NCBI GenBank assembly: GCA_030340625.1
Contig: JAOPHQ010006607.1
Coordinates: 16,001 to 80,000, forward strand
Origin: Merluccius polli
Lineage: Eukaryota > Chordata > Actinopteri > Gadiformes > Merlucciidae
Length of the DNA stretch: 64,000 bases
Direction of reading: 5' to 3'
Part shown: positions 62,555 to 64,000 of the stretch, one piece after another
How positions within the stretch are numbered: the stretch's first letter is position 1
Layout of the letters: each line of letters starts with the position of its first letter
Position numbers and translations under genes: made by a program
Notes under the pieces: model-generated
Database searches by the model: none
What the model saw: only the letters and a program-made list of their open reading frames with translations
What the model was told of the DNA's origin: nothing

Positions 62555-63061
62555 CGCTTGAAATGGAAGTCACATTTTTACGTATTTCCAGTAAAAACAC
62601 GAAGCTAGGCAGAGACTTTATTAGTCTCAGATATTGATTGCCGTTTACAGTAGCCAATAGCGCTGATTGGGGTGCTAGATTGACAGTAACTACCGTAGCA
62701 GCTCAGCATGGAAAGCAATGACGATGGCTGTTGTGAAGTACTCGCCGTCACCTTCGCCTACATCAACGGATTTTGCGGACGTATACTTGGACGAATCGGA
62801 AAGGGATGACAATGAGGAAGAAGATGATCATGAGGCCATATATGTTTGAGCCGACCGGCACAAATTAGTAAATGCCCTGTGCAGGATGAGTCATCAAACA
62901 TTTGAAACCATTTTACAGAAAGAGAAAAGACAGGGTTTTTGATGTAAAAATACTGTTTTTTGTACATATATTTGGCATTCAACAAGAAATAAATTAACAT
63001 TTAACACAGGGACACAGGATTAACACTGGGAAAATGTATTTTCCATTTCATGGGGCCTTTA
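62555..63061 (+). mobile_element. Unknown 507-bp insertion in element X copy B carrying an acidic ORF
   Basis: Copy A is uninterrupted here (cttaaggcacacagtgcatttccg near 20117-20140). The ends share TGAAATGGAA..ACATTTT in inverted orientation (62559-62578 and 63030-63052). It contains the short acidic frame at 62718. Boundaries are approximate to a few bases. Confidence 0.6.
62718..62849 (+). pseudogene. 43-codon acidic ORF in the X-nested element
   Basis: It encodes MTMAVVKYSPSPSPTSTDFA followed by a run rich in Asp and Glu (LDESERDDNEEEDDHE). Near the end a second frame continues as RPYMFEPTGTN before a stop, suggesting a frameshift after the acidic run. It looks like the N-terminal exon of a protein from a larger DNA transposon. 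I cannot name the family with confidence. Confidence 0.45.
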
Positions 63062-63306
63062 GAAAAAGACACGATGGCATGCAAACACAGAGCACTACGG
63101 AGTTTAGTTTGGACTAGTTAAGAGTGGAGCCACGGTTTTCTGATAAGATAGACGTAAAGGAAGACTGTAAAGGAACGAGGAATAAATGAAACATCACTTT
63201 CAAACATCACAAAGGAGAAGGATTTAGTGGAATTACTGCTATGTCTGGATTGTTTATGAAAATGGTGCAGGTTGGCGCTCCTGTTATTGCACGGCTTGTG
63301 ACTGGT

Positions 63307-63504
63307 CAGGGTTCAATGTTAATGTTTTTTTTCACTTGCCTGGTCGGGTTTATTCTGTGTGTCAGAGAAGAAGAATGTATTTTATGATACGACGATGATC
63401 GTAAAAAAATATTTGTATAAATATAATTGTTTTAATTTTTCTTTCCTTTTTTATTTTTACAACTTGCCCAGTCGGGCAAATACGGCTACAGCATGTTGAA
63501 CCTG
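63307..63504. mobile_element. 198-bp insertion in element X copy B
   Basis: The ends CAGGGTTCAA and TTGAACCTG are inverted repeats. Copy A is uninterrupted at the same place (gtttctcaccagtcataagc at 19628-19647), giving an empty site. The flanks CTGGT and TTGGT are a near 5-bp duplication. Internally, CTTGCCTGGTCGGG and CTTGCCCAGTCGGGC repeat near both ends. The ends look hAT-like but the duplication is shorter than 8 bp. Confidence 0.7.
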
Positions 63505-63738
63505 TTGGTGAGAAATGATATGTGTATAATGTAGTGTACCACACATTCAAAAGTCAGTGTTGAAGTGACGACTGTATTATCTCTCTTTCGGTTGAATGGC
63601 AGCTGTGATTTCACTATATAAGACGACGAGTTTAAAACACAGAGCTATGCATAGACTCCAGCCACCGGCACCCGATAACGAATTTTTGGCCAGCATCGAT
63701 ACGATACTGATGCCCAGTATCGTATCGGTACATCCCTA

Positions 63739-64000
63739 TTTCTTTCCTTTTCTTCCATGAATGTGAGAGGAGGACGTTATGACTTATTGAAATACGACTC
63801 GCCATGGCAGAAATGTACCACTCTACATTGTTGTTCCCTCATTATGAGTAAGCACACTTTGACGGCTGCTCTGCGTTTTAAAACACCGCCAGAACATCAG
63901 TATTCAACCACACCCAATGGAGCACCGACCCCTACCCGATTAATTTAGTTTTGTTTTATCACCATCCAAATTATGTCTTTTAGCGATGCGGGACGTGGAC
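63739..64000. other. Window end, no recognised feature
   Basis: Unique-looking sequence. Nothing supportable was seen. Confidence 0.4.

Larger units (their letters stand above)
62425..63738 (-). mobile_element. hAT element X, copy B (truncated, with two insertions)
   Basis: The minus-strand start TAGGGATGTACCGATACG at 63738 is followed by sequence matching copy A (19440-20230): ggtggctggagtct, gaaatcacagctgccattca, actagtccaaactaaact, aagaacc.ttat.taatc and attaaaacgttaa. Two blocks absent from copy A interrupt it (63307-63504 and about 62555-63061). Copy A positions 19700-19930 are missing here. The far end is lost near 62425. Confidence 0.75.

Overview
The window looks like teleost fish genomic DNA, most likely from a percomorph. 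It shows many long (CA)n/(TA)n microsatellites and poly-C/poly-G runs. It also carries a dense mix of fish-type hAT DNA transposons and MITEs (many with termini of the TAGGG..CCGAT type), L2/CR1- and Rex1-like LINE remnants, a BEL/Pao remnant, a Ty3/gypsy remnant and a tRNA-headed SINE. No bacterial-style genes, operons, CRISPR arrays or phage features are visible. Most open frames in the window are chance or microsatellite-derived.

Layout. 22-4389: a complete hAT transposon with an exact 8-bp target duplication, carrying a two-exon transposase gene on the minus strand; a small MITE has jumped into the gene's coding repeat. 4779-5390: tRNA-like A/B-box relics. 5510-7386: a three-level transposon nest whose outer member is copy 1 of a short 9-bp-TSD family here called Z. 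7845-9240: BEL/Pao pol relic. 10028-10550: orphan BED zinc-finger exon of another hAT. 11383-11676: SINE with a (TA)n tail. 11677-19212: mostly unique sequence. 19213-22448: a large hAT-like element (Y) with nested insertions, including element X copy A. 22778-24000: hAT fragment and Ty3/gypsy relic. 24653-25574: minisatellite and a long-TIR foldback MITE. 25575-33766: mostly unique, with some enhancer-like looking stretches. 33767-36735: hAT elements, Z copy 2 and an inverted repeat. 37237-39452: Rex1/CR1-like LINE (minus) split by a hAT MITE. 40311-45530: SINE and an L2 composite with three insertions. 45575-46408: TTAA MITE. 46409-58200: mostly unique, with Z copy 3 at 50295-50836. 58290-58807: CpG-rich probable first (non-coding) exon of a plus-strand gene that continues beyond the window. 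62425-63738: X copy B (minus) with two further insertions.

How the pieces fit. The only likely host gene signal is the CpG-rich exon near 58.3 kb. The relatively transposon-poor sequence upstream could be its regulatory domain, which is an inference. The most unusual system is family Z: three complete copies, each with a 9-bp target duplication, two conserved internal hairpins, CCAAT-type promoter sequence and the ATG-initiated start of a RecQ-like helicase cut off just before the Walker A motif. Comparing repeat copies inside the window gives filled versus empty sites, which lets several nested insertions be dated relative to each other.
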